From NCBI RefSeq assembly GCF_042658365.1, contig NZ_JBHSQC010000025.1: a stretch of 64,000 bases of DNA, one strand, 5' to 3'. The notes under the pieces are model-generated. The model was given only the letters and a program-made list of their open reading frames with translations. It made no database searches and was not told the DNA's origin. Shown here in pieces: positions 8,630 to 17,235 of this stretch. This DNA is from Carnobacterium_A antarcticum. Lineage in GTDB: Bacteria; Bacillota; Bacilli; Lactobacillales; Carnobacteriaceae. Position 1 is the stretch's first letter. Each line of letters starts with the position of its first letter. Position numbers and translations under genes: made by a program.

Positions 8630-9685
8630 TTAATTCACAAAAAATGTGGCGGTTGTTTCTTCCAAATACGATTTTCCAATAGTTTTTAATAAAACAACTT
8701 TTAAAACCCCGTTTATATTCTTTTTATCAAGTGCTACATACTCCAATACTGCTGCATAATCTTTGTGTTCTAAGGTGTAGGGCAAATGATATTGGATCAA
8801 AAGCGATTTGATCGTTTCAGCTGTGCCAATAGCCGATAATCCTTTTTCTTCGGCAAGCAATGTGATTTGATACATCCCAATGGCAACAGCTTCCCCGTGA
8901 GTGTACTTTTTATAAGCGTAAAATGTTTCCAAAGCATGACCAAGGGTATGACCAAAATTTAACAACATTCGTTCAGCAGTATCTCTTTCGTCTGATTCAA
9001 CGATTGCTTTTTTTAGAGAACAACACGTATAAATAATTTGTTCGATTTGTTTTGTCATCTCTGCTCTAGTCTTTAGCGTTTTTAAAAAAGCAAAGAAATC
9101 AACGTCTAGGATACAAGCATACTTAATGACTTCTGCCATCCCATCGTAAAAGAAACGATCGCTTAACGTTTCCAAAACAAGCGGGTCGATCAAAACTAAT
9201 ACAGGATGGTAAAAGCTGCCTACCAAATTTTTTCCTTCTGGCAAATCAACAGCAACTTTTCCGCCGATGCTGCTGTCAACCTGTGCCAGTAAAGTCGTCG
9301 GGATTTGAACAAATGGGATTCCTCTTAAAAAAGTGGCAGCGGAAAATCCTCCAACATCCCCAACAACTCCGCCTCCCAGCGCTACAATTAAATCGCTTCT
9401 CGTTAATCCAAAATCGATTAATGCTTTATACAAAAATGGCAGCTGATTCAAAGATTTAGATTCTTCTCCTGGAGGAAGGGCAATCACCACAACCTCGTAT
9501 CCCTCTTTCAACAGACCCTCCTTTACTTGCTTTTCATAATAACGTGCAACGGTTTGATCGGTTATGATGGCTACTTTTTTCCCATGGTAGAAACGAGTGA
9601 TTTCTAAACCAACGTCATTTAAGAGTCCTTTGCGAATTTTTAATGGATAGCTCTGTTCTTTTAAATCGACTACTAATTCTGCCAT
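8630..9685 (-). CDS. aroB: 3-dehydroquinate synthase
   Basis: NAD- and metal-dependent cyclisation of DAHP to 3-dehydroquinate. It shows LPPGEESKS, GGGVVGDVGGF, the TTLLAQVDSSIGGK block, FGHTLGHALE and HGEAVAIGM, which carry the cofactor and metal ligands. A longer frame starts at 9703, but ATG at 9685 (MAELVVDL) has GGAGGAAGGGG just upstream and gives the standard length of about 351 residues. It lies 33 bases after aroF. Confidence 0.94.
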   Translation of the reverse strand: MAELVVDLKEQSYPLKIRKGLLNDVGLEITRFYHGKKVAIITDQTVARYYEKQVKEGLLKEGYEVVVIALPPGEESKSLNQLPFLYKALIDFGLTRSDLIVALGGGVVGDVGGFSAATFLRGIPFVQIPTTLLAQVDSSIGGKVAVDLPEGKNLVGSFYHPVLVLIDPLVLETLSDRFFYDGMAEVIKYACILDVDFFAFLKTLKTRAEMTKQIEQIIYTCCSLKKAIVESDERDTAERMLLNFGHTLGHALETFYAYKKYTHGEAVAIGMYQITLLAEEKGLSAIGTAETIKSLLIQYHLPYTLEHKDYAAVLEYVALDKKNINGVLKVVLLKTIGKSYLEETTATFFVN

Positions 9686-9718
9686 AATTCCCCTTCCTCC
9701 CATTCCATTCTGAGTTCA

Positions 9719-10732
9719 TTAAATTTCTCTTCCTTCAACTTCTGCTAATCGTTTGGCTTTATCCATCAAACGATCGAACTCATCTGGAGTCAGGCATTGT
9801 TCGCCATCGCTCCAAGCATTCTCAGGATCGTCATGAACTTCAATCATTAAACCATCTGCTCCAGCAACTACAGCTGCTTTAGCCATTGGTTCCACTAAGT
9901 AAGTGTAGCCGCCAGCGTGACTTGGATCGATAATGATAGGCAAATGAGATAATTTTTTGATAACGGGCACAGCTTGCAAATCTAACGTATTTCGAGTAAT
10001 GGTTTCGTATGTGCGAATCCCACGTTCACAAAGAATGACATTTTCATTTCCCTCAGACATGATGTATTCAGCAGACATTAACCACTCTTGAATCGTAGCT
10101 GATAAGCCTCGCTTCAAAAGGACGGGTAATTGTGTTTTTCCAATCTCTTTCAATAAATCGAAGTTCTGCATGTTCCGTGCACCGATTTGAACCATATCAA
10201 CATCGTCTACAAATGCATCGATGTGTTTAGTAGACATTAATTCCGTTACGATCGGTAAGCCGGTTTCTGCTTTAGCTGCCTTCAGCATATTCAGTCCCTC
10301 TAGCTCTAATCCTTGGAAACTGTATGGCGATGTTCTCGGTTTGAAGGCCCCTCCTCTTAAAAAATTGGCTCCTGCCGCTTTAACACGTTTAGCAATACCA
10401 ATGATCTGTTCCTCACTTTCAACAGAACAAGGACCGGCGATGATTCCTAACCGTTTGCCACCAATTTTTTCACCATCAACTGAGATGATTGAATTTTCTG
10501 GATGAAATAAACGATTGGCTTTCTTGTAAGGTTCTTGGACGCGCATGACTTTTTCAACTGCCTGATTGGCTGATATTTTAGACATATCGATTTTACTCGT
10601 ATCCCCGATCAAACCCAAAATAGTGGTTGTAGACCCAGCAGAGTGGTTTATTGTCACCCCTAAACTTTGTAATTTCTTTGTCAACCTGTTTACTTCAACT
10701 TGATTCGCTTCTTGTTTTAATACAATTATCAT
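9719..10732 (-). CDS. aroF: DAHP synthase (3-deoxy-7-phosphoheptulonate synthase), type I beta
   Basis: The entry enzyme, condensing PEP and erythrose-4-phosphate. Residues 1-70 form the ferredoxin-like regulatory domain found in Thermotoga-type enzymes, and the (beta/alpha)8 catalytic part contains GPCSVESEEQ, GAFKPRTSPYSFQG, KRGLSATIQEW, IIDPSHAGG and a final DPENAWSDGEQ. The N-terminal domain is a likely site for tyrosine or phenylalanine inhibition. It is the first gene of the minus-strand aro operon. A terminator ends only 30 bases upstream of its ATG, behind an aromatic leader peptide, so attenuation is expected. Confidence 0.94.
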   Translation of the reverse strand: MIIVLKQEANQVEVNRLTKKLQSLGVTINHSAGSTTTILGLIGDTSKIDMSKISANQAVEKVMRVQEPYKKANRLFHPENSIISVDGEKIGGKRLGIIAGPCSVESEEQIIGIAKRVKAAGANFLRGGAFKPRTSPYSFQGLELEGLNMLKAAKAETGLPIVTELMSTKHIDAFVDDVDMVQIGARNMQNFDLLKEIGKTQLPVLLKRGLSATIQEWLMSAEYIMSEGNENVILCERGIRTYETITRNTLDLQAVPVIKKLSHLPIIIDPSHAGGYTYLVEPMAKAAVVAGADGLMIEVHDDPENAWSDGEQCLTPDEFDRLMDKAKRLAEVEGREI

Positions 10733-10761
10733 ACCGTTTCCTCCTTTTTTTGTTTTACGCT

Positions 10762-10829
10762 AAAAAAAAATAGAGCTCATTAGTTAATGAGCTCCAGCTT
10801 CTCTAATTTCATTCCCCTAGCGTTTAGGG
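10762..10829 (-). promoter_or_regulatory. Attenuator: terminator and upstream hairpin in the aroF leader
   Basis: On the minus strand GAGCTCATT (10794-10786) and AATGAGCTC (10781-10773) form a perfect 9-bp stem with an AACT loop, followed two bases later by nine U (10770-10762). A second hairpin, CCCTA/TAGGG (10829-10825 and 10819-10815), lies between the leader-peptide stop and the terminator. A terminator placed between a promoter and its first structural gene is the hallmark of attenuation. I could not resolve a competing antiterminator by eye. Confidence 0.8.
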
Positions 10830-10849
10830 ATAATTGAAAGGTAGTTAGA

Positions 10850-10987
10850 TTAATCACTCATCAGGAAGGTACATTCAGTTTTATAAAACGCAAAATAGCC
10901 AGCGCTAAAATAAAAGCCCCGGAAAAAGAAGTTATAAAAATTCGTTACATTTTGTGTTTTCATCTGAATGATTCTACTGTTTTCCAT
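10850..10987 (-). CDS. Phe/Tyr-rich leader peptide of the aroF operon
   Basis: A 45-codon frame. Residues 17-35 contain eight Phe and four Tyr among 19 positions (for example FYNFFFRGFYF). ATG at 10987 is preceded by AAAGGTGG ten bases upstream. The in-frame ATG further up (11083) lies in the -35 box, so it cannot be the start. The peptide sits about 60 bases after the predicted transcription start and ends 56 bases before the attenuator stem. By analogy with E. coli pheL, ribosome stalling at low charged tRNA-Phe or tRNA-Tyr would favour read-through into aroF. Confidence 0.82.
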   Translation of the reverse strand: MENSRIIQMKTQNVTNFYNFFFRGFYFSAGYFAFYKTECTFLMSD

Positions 10988-11053
10988 GATTTCTCTTCCA
11001 CCTTTCGTTTTATTAAGAGACAAGAATAAAATCTTGCTGTTCTTAGTTATTGA

Positions 11054-11083
11054 ACTATAACACTCACCAAACATTAATGTCAA
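11054..11083 (-). promoter_or_regulatory. Promoter of the aroF operon
   Basis: Minus-strand TTGACA at 11083-11078 and TATAGT at 11059-11054 are separated by 18 bases. Transcription would start near 11047, upstream of the leader peptide. The plus-strand aroE operon starts from the same 220-base region, where only weak promoter candidates were seen. Confidence 0.8.
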
Positions 11084-11202
11084 TCACATTATATTTTTAT
11101 TTAATTATTGCCAAATCATAATAATATGGTAAACTTCGTTCAAGATAAGTGAAAGGGTATTTTAAATGATAAAAAGCTCTTTTTACTAAGGAGGAAAAAC
11201 GA

Positions 11203-12015
11203 ATGGAGTTCTATGGATTACTAGGAAAAACCTTGAAGCACAGCCTTTCCCCTAACATTCATCAAGAAATTTACCGTATGCTAACTATTCAAGGTGCATA
11301 TAAACTGTTTGAAGTTACAGAAGCTGATTTTCCAAAAGCAGTAGCAGCTTTAAAATTATTAACTATTAAAGGTGCAAATGTAACCATTCCTTATAAACAA
11401 ACCATTTTGCCTTATTTAGATTCTGTCTCTTCTGAAGCTCAACGGATGCAAGCAGTCAATACAGTTTTATTAAAAGATGGAAAGCTGATTGGTTACAATA
11501 CAGACTATCATGGGTTTGGCATGATTTTTGAAAATCATGCCATTCCTATTCAAGGGAAAACCGCAACACTGTTAGGAAACGGCGGTTCTGCGAAAATGGC
11601 TATAACTTATTTGCTAGATCATGGTATTGAACAGATACGCGTTGTTTCAAGAAAAACGTCTCAACGTCCGGTCATAAATCACCCCAAAATCAGTTACCTG
11701 ACTTACGAAGCCATTGCTTCAATTAACAGCGATTTATTAATCAACACCACTCCAATTGGTATGTACCCAAACTGTGGGATTTCACCAGTAAATGAACAGG
11801 TTATTTCACAGCATCTGATTTTGATTGATTTGATTTACAATCCGACAGAAACGCTCTTTTTAGAAACAGGAAGACGTTTAAATAAACCAGCTTATAATGG
11901 ATTAGAAATGCTCATTGGTCAAGCAATTAAATCCGTTGAAATTTGGCAAGAACAAATTATCCCTCTCACTGTTTCCCAAAAGATAATTCAAGATTTTCAA
12001 AACAAATTTAAGTAG
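11203..12015 (+). CDS. aroE: Shikimate dehydrogenase
   Basis: NADPH-dependent reduction of 3-dehydroshikimate. Substrate motifs are SLSPNIHQE near residue 15 and NVTIPYK near 60. The cofactor loop GNGGSAKM is near 127, NTTPIGMYP near 187, and YNGLEMLIGQA closes the protein. In GNGGSAKM a serine and lysine replace the more usual GAGGAA, a modest variation. Length is 270 residues. AAGGAGG lies 8 bases before ATG. It is the first gene of the divergent aroE-aroK-aroQ-tyrA operon. Confidence 0.93.
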   Translation: MEFYGLLGKTLKHSLSPNIHQEIYRMLTIQGAYKLFEVTEADFPKAVAALKLLTIKGANVTIPYKQTILPYLDSVSSEAQRMQAVNTVLLKDGKLIGYNTDYHGFGMIFENHAIPIQGKTATLLGNGGSAKMAITYLLDHGIEQIRVVSRKTSQRPVINHPKISYLTYEAIASINSDLLINTTPIGMYPNCGISPVNEQVISQHLILIDLIYNPTETLFLETGRRLNKPAYNGLEMLIGQAIKSVEIWQEQIIPLTVSQKIIQDFQNKFK

Positions 12016-12023
12016 GTGAAGAT

Positions 12024-12551
12024 ATGAAAACAAATATTGTGCTAATTGGTATGCCTGGTTGCGGCAAGTCAACCTTTGGAAAAAGACTCAGCAAAGAAAT
12101 TGATTTTTCTTTTATAGATATGGACGTTTATATCGAAACCTACAGCTCTCAAACGATTGCTCAACTTTGGGAAGTTGGAGAAGATCATTTCCGCAATATC
12201 GAAACAGCTGTTTGCAAACTGTTAACCAAAGAAAACTATACTATTGTTTCCTCTGGCGGCGGCATTATTAAAAGAGAGGAAAACATTCGGCTATTAAAAA
12301 AGACGTCTTATATTTTTTTTATTGATCGGCCATTGGAACTGATTATGCGAGATATCGATGTTTCGGGAAGGCCGCTTTTAAAAAACGATAAACAAACATT
12401 GGTCGGTTTATTTGAACAACGAATTGAACAGTATCGTGCAGCTGCTGATTTCATCATCGAAAACGATACAACCCCTGCCACAGCCGTGCAGCAGATGCAT
12501 ACGTTTATTCAACACTTAAAGCTAGTTGAAAAGGAGAGTTTATCAGAATGA
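12024..12551 (+). CDS. aroK: Shikimate kinase
   Basis: Phosphorylates shikimate with ATP. The P-loop is GMPGCGKSTFGK, followed by DMD, the substrate arginine in FRNIE, SSGGGIIKR and GRPLL in the lid. Length is 175 residues, normal for the family. It begins 9 bases after aroE and its stop overlaps the aroQ start by 4 bases (ATGA). Confidence 0.93.
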   Translation: MKTNIVLIGMPGCGKSTFGKRLSKEIDFSFIDMDVYIETYSSQTIAQLWEVGEDHFRNIETAVCKLLTKENYTIVSSGGGIIKREENIRLLKKTSYIFFIDRPLELIMRDIDVSGRPLLKNDKQTLVGLFEQRIEQYRAAADFIIENDTTPATAVQQMHTFIQHLKLVEKESLSE

Positions 12552-13006
12552 AAATCATGGTGATCAATGGACCCAACCTAAATTTTACCGGCATCAGAGA
12601 AAAAGAAGTCTATGGTGCCAAAACGTTTAAGGAGATTTGTACCTTTATCCAAACTGAAGGTGAAAACCGAAAGCATGATTTAACATTGTTTCAAAGCAAT
12701 TCTGAAGGCGAAATAATAGACGCTTTACAAAAGGCCTTTAATGAACAGTATGATGGTATCATTATCAATCCCGGAGCTTATACACATTACAGCTACGCTA
12801 TTCATGATGCTATCAAAAGCATCCAGATTGCTACCGTTGAAGTACATATGTCGAATATCCATCAACGAGAAGATTTCAGAAAAATCTCTGTCACCGCTCC
12901 AGCATGCATTGGACAAGTAACAGGATTTGGAACAGATGGTTATCTACTCGCTATGGATGCTTTAAATATGCACCAACTAAAGCAATCCGAGGGGGAATCG
13001 TTATGA
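12548..13006 (+). CDS. aroQ: 3-dehydroquinate dehydratase, type II
   Basis: Dehydrates 3-dehydroquinate to 3-dehydroshikimate. It contains NGPNLNFTG with the catalytic Tyr in KEVYG, QSNSEGEIID, INPGAYTHYSYAI and EVHMSNIHQREDFR. After REDFR the family usually has His-x-Ser (FRHxS) and here it is FRKIS, a small substitution worth checking. Length is 152 residues. It overlaps both aroK (4 bases) and tyrA (4 bases), so the operon is tightly coupled. It supplies the step missing from the minus-strand operon. Confidence 0.93.
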   Translation: MKIMVINGPNLNFTGIREKEVYGAKTFKEICTFIQTEGENRKHDLTLFQSNSEGEIIDALQKAFNEQYDGIIINPGAYTHYSYAIHDAIKSIQIATVEVHMSNIHQREDFRKISVTAPACIGQVTGFGTDGYLLAMDALNMHQLKQSEGESL

Positions 13007-13833
13007 CTATTGTTCTTGTTGGGTTAGGTGTCATTGGAGGTTCTTTTGGGTTGGCATTAAAAGAGGCTGGTTATACATCTGTTTATGGAATCGATACAAA
13101 TGAAACAACATTAAAAAAAGCAAAAAAGCTAGGTATCATTCAAGAAGGGTTCACAGATGGAGAGGAAATTCTTCCTCAAGCAGACCTAATCATCTTTTCT
13201 CTCTACCCTACTCTTATCGCTCAATTCATCCAAAGTCATCCAAAAAAATTTAAACCAAATGCTATTTTAACGGATGTCACAGGAATCAAACAAGGAATCA
13301 TCAAAGAAATTTCACCACTCTTACCCGATTCTGTAGACTTTATTTTCGGACATCCAATGGCTGGTCGCGAAAAAAGAGGAATCGATTTTGCAAATCAAGC
13401 TGTTTTTAAAGACGCGAATTATTTATTAACTCCTACTGTTAAAAACCAAGAGAAGAATTTAGTTTTTCTAGAACAGCTGGTTAAAGAATTAGGATTCAAA
13501 AAAGTCACACGCATCACTCCTCATGAGCACGATCAATTAATCGGGTTCACTAGCCAATTGCCTCATGCTATTGCAGTCGCTTTGGTAAACAGCGATATAA
13601 ATGAAAAAACAGGAGATTTCGTTGGAGACAGTTACCGTGAGTTGACACGAATAGCTAATATCAATGAAGAGCTATGGAGCGAATTGTTTATCGGAAACAA
13701 ATCCAACTTATTAGAGGCTATTGATTTATTCGAAACAGAATTAACCAAAATAAAAGTGGCTGTCGCTGAAAATGATACGAAAACATTGAAACGTTTGTTT
13801 ATCCATTCAACTGAACGTCGCAGTCAATTATAA
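13003..13833 (+). CDS. tyrA: Prephenate dehydrogenase
   Basis: NAD-dependent oxidative decarboxylation of prephenate to 4-hydroxyphenylpyruvate for tyrosine. It has GLGVIGGSFGLALKE, DVTGIKQ, FGHPMAGREKRG with the active-site His, and SQLPHAIA. At 276 residues it lacks the C-terminal ACT domain of the Bacillus enzyme, so feedback control at this step may be weak. The start at 13003 has GAGGGGG upstream and overlaps aroQ. A longer upstream frame is only overlap with aroQ. Confidence 0.92.
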   Translation: MTIVLVGLGVIGGSFGLALKEAGYTSVYGIDTNETTLKKAKKLGIIQEGFTDGEEILPQADLIIFSLYPTLIAQFIQSHPKKFKPNAILTDVTGIKQGIIKEISPLLPDSVDFIFGHPMAGREKRGIDFANQAVFKDANYLLTPTVKNQEKNLVFLEQLVKELGFKKVTRITPHEHDQLIGFTSQLPHAIAVALVNSDINEKTGDFVGDSYRELTRIANINEELWSELFIGNKSNLLEAIDLFETELTKIKVAVAENDTKTLKRLFIHSTERRSQL

Positions 13834-13838
13834 TAAGT

Positions 13839-13880
13839 TAACTAAGGAGGCTTCCGCTATAGCGGAAGCCTCCTTAGTTA
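13839..13880. terminator. 42-bp perfect palindrome after tyrA, at the edge of the gap
   Basis: The bases 13839-13880 read the same on both strands with no interruption. As RNA this gives a roughly 19-bp hairpin just after the tyrA stop, at a convergent gene junction, so it could end both operons. The N-run starts at its last base, so any U-tract is hidden. A perfect palindrome at a contig end can also be an assembly artefact. Confidence 0.6.
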
Positions 13881-13998
13881 NNNNNNNNNNNNNNNNNNNN
13901 NNNNNNNNNNNNNNNNNNNNNNNNNNNNNNNNNNNNNNNNNNNNNNNNNNNNNNNNNNNNNNNNNNNNNNNNNNNNNNNNNNNNNNNNNNNNNNNNNN
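13881..13998. other. Assembly gap (118 N)
   Basis: All bases are N. The gap removes the C-terminus of the membrane protein gene on the right and whatever follows the palindrome on the left. The true length is unknown. Confidence 0.99.
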
Positions 13999-15014
13999 AT
14001 AGACGGATCAGCAGGATTGTAATAAAAAACCCCTAATTTCCAGTACTGATCTTCATTGTAACGGTATTCTAAAATATCTTTTTCTTCTAAAGAATCCGCC
14101 ATCTTTAATCGTTCCCCACCTTGCCCATACTTCATCGATAAAACTATGGCATAAACGATCACAAGTATGGTATAGCCGATTGTTAGGTAAATAAACCATT
14201 GAATCTCTACATCGTTAACGAATACAGTAGCAAGTTGGAGCGCACTCATCAACAATTGAGTTAACATGGAGATCACCAAAGTAAAACGGGACCATGCTTG
14301 CCGAAACAAACGATTCTTTAAACTAGAAACTGATGCGTTTTTAGGATTCAATGATTGCTTTGCATTTTTTATGGAATAATTGCTGATCACAAAAATAATG
14401 ATCATGATCAACTGCACAGCTAGTAAACCAAAAACAGTTTTAACTGATTTTGTTGCAAAGCGATCGGGTTTAAAATCGATTCCCCAATGAATGGGAAACG
14501 TTTCAGGGATCTGTTGATAATTTAGCCAAGTGGCAAAAGCCGTACCGCTAATAATGATTAAATTACTGATGATAATCAGTGTGTTTGAAATAGTTGTCCC
14601 CTTTTTCCGATAATTCAATTCTACAACTATTTCTTGCCCACTGTCTTGATCGGCTGTTTTAGGCAAGTTCTTTTTCCATGTGGACACTTTTTTATGGATC
14701 ACCAAATAGGCTAATCCACTGACAGCTAAGACTGCTGCTATCCCCACTACGCTGTAAATGCCTAACTGCATCTCTGTTTGTACGGCATCTTTATTACGGG
14801 TAAACCATAAAAACGGCAACGAAAAAAGTACACTGCTCAAAACCGTAATGAAACAATACTGTTTCATCCACTTTTTTAACTGAGGGTCTTCTTGATAATT
14901 TTCCGGTAAACTAACGCCAAATTGACTGCTTTTACGTCCCATGAATGGAGTCAACCCAGTTATGAGTCCAATCAATAAAAATAAACTGATCATAAAACCT
15001 ATGAATAAACTCAT
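13999..15014 (-). CDS. DUF1648/DUF5808 multi-pass membrane protein, C-terminus lost in gap
   Basis: Visible are 338 residues with about seven hydrophobic segments. A PETFPIHWG-type motif (here IPETFPIHWGIDFKPDR) is characteristic of DUF1648, as in SdpI-like immunity/signalling proteins. The last visible part, WKLGVFYYNPADPS, matches the start of the DUF5808 segment, and the missing end probably holds its remainder. It overlaps the GntR gene by 4 bases, an arrangement common for YtrA-type regulators controlling a membrane protein. The function is unknown. Confidence 0.75.
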
Positions 15015-15409
15015 TTTGCTTCACCACCCTGTATTTTTTTATTGACGGCCTGTTGCATCTCTTTCAGCTCTTGCTCTGATAACTGATACACAGCAGCATC
15101 GATCATCAATTCTGTTAACTTCGTTTTAAACTCTTCTTGATATTCAACAGACATTTTCATTTGCTCACGGTTTTTTATTTGAAAACCTTTCTTCTGGTTG
15201 ATAAGGATTTCTTCTCTGACTAAATAATTGTAGGCTTTATTGACTGTATGCATGTTGATACCAATATCTCCTGCTAAGCTTCGTACACTGGGCAGCAACT
15301 CGCCGGGCATTAATTCTTTCTTTAAAATTCCAGTCTTTATTTGGTAAATCAGTTGAGAATAAATAGGGGTATCGCTTTCTGGTTTAATATGAATAAACAA
15401 TGAGCTCAC
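15011..15409 (-). CDS. GntR-family regulator, YtrA type
   Basis: A 132-residue protein with a winged helix at about residues 12-75 (PIYSQLIYQIKTGIL, then LPSVRSLAGDIGINMHTVNKAY) and a short C-terminal helix pair, the small effector domain of the YtrA subfamily. It probably represses its own operon with the DUF1648 protein. A 9-8-9 inverted repeat overlaps its -10 box (15423-15448). Confidence 0.85.
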   Translation of the reverse strand: MSSLFIHIKPESDTPIYSQLIYQIKTGILKKELMPGELLPSVRSLAGDIGINMHTVNKAYNYLVREEILINQKKGFQIKNREQMKMSVEYQEEFKTKLTELMIDAAVYQLSEQELKEMQQAVNKKIQGGEAK

Positions 15410-15422
15410 TTCTTCCTTATGT

Positions 15423-15448
15423 TTATACTTGCTCTATAACAAGTATAA
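15423..15448 (-). promoter_or_regulatory. Operator overlapping the gntR promoter
   Basis: TTATACTTG (15423-15431) and CAAGTATAA (15440-15448) form a perfect inverted repeat with an 8-base spacer. On the minus strand the right arm contains a TATACT -10 box (15447-15442). A TTGTAA -35 lies 17 bases upstream of it. Binding here would block RNA polymerase, as expected for autorepression. Confidence 0.65.
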
Positions 15449-15495
15449 CACTTGTAGAGTTTTATTACAATTAGGTGTAACCGCTTGTTAATTGA

Positions 15496-15524
15496 TTGTT
15501 TTTGGTTGATTTTGATGGTATTAT
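15496..15524 (+). promoter_or_regulatory. Promoter of the fructose operon
   Basis: TTGTTT (15496-15501), a 17-base spacer, then TATTAT (15519-15524) preceded by TGG as an extended -10. The fruR start follows 20 bases later. Confidence 0.6.
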
Positions 15525-15544
15525 AAGGCGATGGGAGTGATGAT

Positions 15545-16297
15545 ATGTTAACGGAAGAACGACATAACTTTATCCTCGTGCAATTGAAACAATCTGGACT
15601 CGTAAAGTCGCAAGACCTAATGACAGCACTAGATTGTTCTGAATCTACTATTCGACGAGACTTAGCATTATTAGAAGAAGCAGGCGAATTGATTCGGATA
15701 CATGGAGGAGCAAAACGGGTTTATCATTTAGATGAGGAATTGTCCGCTACTGAAAAAACGTTCAAAAACGTTCAAGAAAAAAAAGCGATTGCTGAATTAG
15801 CTGCTTCTTTCATTGAAGAAAATGATACGATTTATTTGGATGCTGGGACAACAACTATTTACTTGATTCCTTTTTTAAAAGACAAAAACGTTCGAGTCGT
15901 TACCAATGGTATTCAACATGCTTCGTTGCTGGCGGACCAACAAACAGAAACGATTTTGCTTGGCGGAAAAATCAAAGCGACAACGAAAGCGATTATTGGC
16001 ACTACAAGTCTTCAGCAAATGGGAGACTATCGTTTCAATAAGTGTTTTTTAGGAATGAATGGGATCGATGTTGAATTCGGTTATACTACCCCTGATTCCG
16101 AAGAAGCTGCCGTAAAGAAACAGGCTCATTTGCACAGCGCTAAAACATTTGTTTTAGCCGATCAAACGAAGTTTAATAAAGTTAATTTTGTAAAAGTTTG
16201 TGAACTAGAAGATGCCACTATTGTGACTGAGGCTATGGATCATGCTTTATATAAAAAATATTTTTCTCAAACATCTATTAAGGAGGTCACAAAATGA
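15545..16297 (+). CDS. fruR: DeoR-family fructose operon regulator
   Basis: Residues 1-57 form a DeoR winged helix (MLTEERHNFILVQL, then CSESTIRRDLALLEEAG). The rest is a sugar-phosphate sensor domain with YLDAGTTT and VTNGIQHA loops and a final ADQTKFN. In this family the effector is fructose-1-phosphate when linked to fruK and fruA. Length is 250 residues. It overlaps fruK by 4 bases and is the first gene of the operon. Confidence 0.9.
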   Translation: MLTEERHNFILVQLKQSGLVKSQDLMTALDCSESTIRRDLALLEEAGELIRIHGGAKRVYHLDEELSATEKTFKNVQEKKAIAELAASFIEENDTIYLDAGTTTIYLIPFLKDKNVRVVTNGIQHASLLADQQTETILLGGKIKATTKAIIGTTSLQQMGDYRFNKCFLGMNGIDVEFGYTTPDSEEAAVKKQAHLHSAKTFVLADQTKFNKVNFVKVCELEDATIVTEAMDHALYKKYFSQTSIKEVTK

Positions 16298-17208
16298 TAT
16301 ATACGGTAACTCTTAACCCTTCTATTGATTACATTGTTGAAGTCGCTGATTTTAAAATGGGCGATTTGAACCGAATGAAGCGGGATTTAAAATTACCTGG
16401 CGGAAAAGGCATCAATGTATCACGGGTGCTGCACAGTCTTCAACTGCCTACTACTACATTAGGTTTTTTAGGTGGCTTTACCGGCCAATTCATTCAAAAT
16501 TGGTTGATAAAAGAAGGAGTTCATACTCAATTTACTCAGGTGCAAGACGACACCCGAATCAACGTCAAATTGAAATCCGACCAAGAAACTGAAATTAACG
16601 CTCAAGGTCCAAAAATCACTGACAAAGAAGCGAATGCCTTACTAGCACAATTTGATACATTAACAGCTGATGACTTAGTGATTCTTTCAGGAAACCAACC
16701 GCCGGCATTACCAGCAGATTTTTATCAATCTATTATTGAACGAGTTACCGCTGCAGGCGCAAAATTTGCTGTAGATACAACAGGTCAATCACTATTAGAT
16801 GCTCTTCCTTCTCATCCTATATTAGTTAAACCCAATCACCATGAATTAGCGGAATTGTTCCAAGTCACTTTTAACAGCGTTGAAGAAATGGTTCCTTATG
16901 GGAAAAAACTGATCGAAATGGGAGCAACGTATGCTTTGGTCTCAATGGCTGGCGATGGCGCTTTATTCTTCACTGCTGATAAGGTCTATCTTTCAACGGT
17001 CCCTAAAGGACAAGTGAAAAATTCCGTTGGAGCTGGCGATTCAATGGTAGCTGGATTTATTGGAACGTTAGTCCGAACGAATGACCCGCTGCTTGCTTTT
17101 CAAACAAGTGTCGCTACTGGAAGTGCCACAGCTTTTTCAGATGATTTGGCAAAAAAAGAAGATATCGATAACCTGATTTCTCAAGTTCAACTAACAGTAT
17201 TAAATTAA
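16294..17208 (+). CDS. fruK: 1-phosphofructokinase
   Basis: Phosphorylates fructose-1-phosphate to fructose-1,6-bisphosphate. This PfkB-type kinase of 304 residues has TLNPSIDY at the N-terminus, the PGGKGINVSR signature near residue 35 and GAGDSMVAGF near 248 with the catalytic Asp. AGGAGG precedes the ATG. It acts on the product of FruA. Confidence 0.94.
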   Translation: MIYTVTLNPSIDYIVEVADFKMGDLNRMKRDLKLPGGKGINVSRVLHSLQLPTTTLGFLGGFTGQFIQNWLIKEGVHTQFTQVQDDTRINVKLKSDQETEINAQGPKITDKEANALLAQFDTLTADDLVILSGNQPPALPADFYQSIIERVTAAGAKFAVDTTGQSLLDALPSHPILVKPNHHELAELFQVTFNSVEEMVPYGKKLIEMGATYALVSMAGDGALFFTADKVYLSTVPKGQVKNSVGAGDSMVAGFIGTLVRTNDPLLAFQTSVATGSATAFSDDLAKKEDIDNLISQVQLTVLN

Positions 17209-17235
17209 AAAACAGTACCCATAGGAGGAAAAAAA

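Noticed and set aside
10733..11050. T-box riboswitch upstream of aroF
   Set aside because: The AGGTGG near 11000 is the leader-peptide ribosome site. The T-box sequence AGGGTGGNACCGCG and its antiterminator are not present.
11003..11083. Longer version of the leader-peptide frame starting at 11083
   Set aside because: Its start codon lies inside the -35 box of the aroF promoter, so it would not be transcribed. The internal start at 10987 has a ribosome site.
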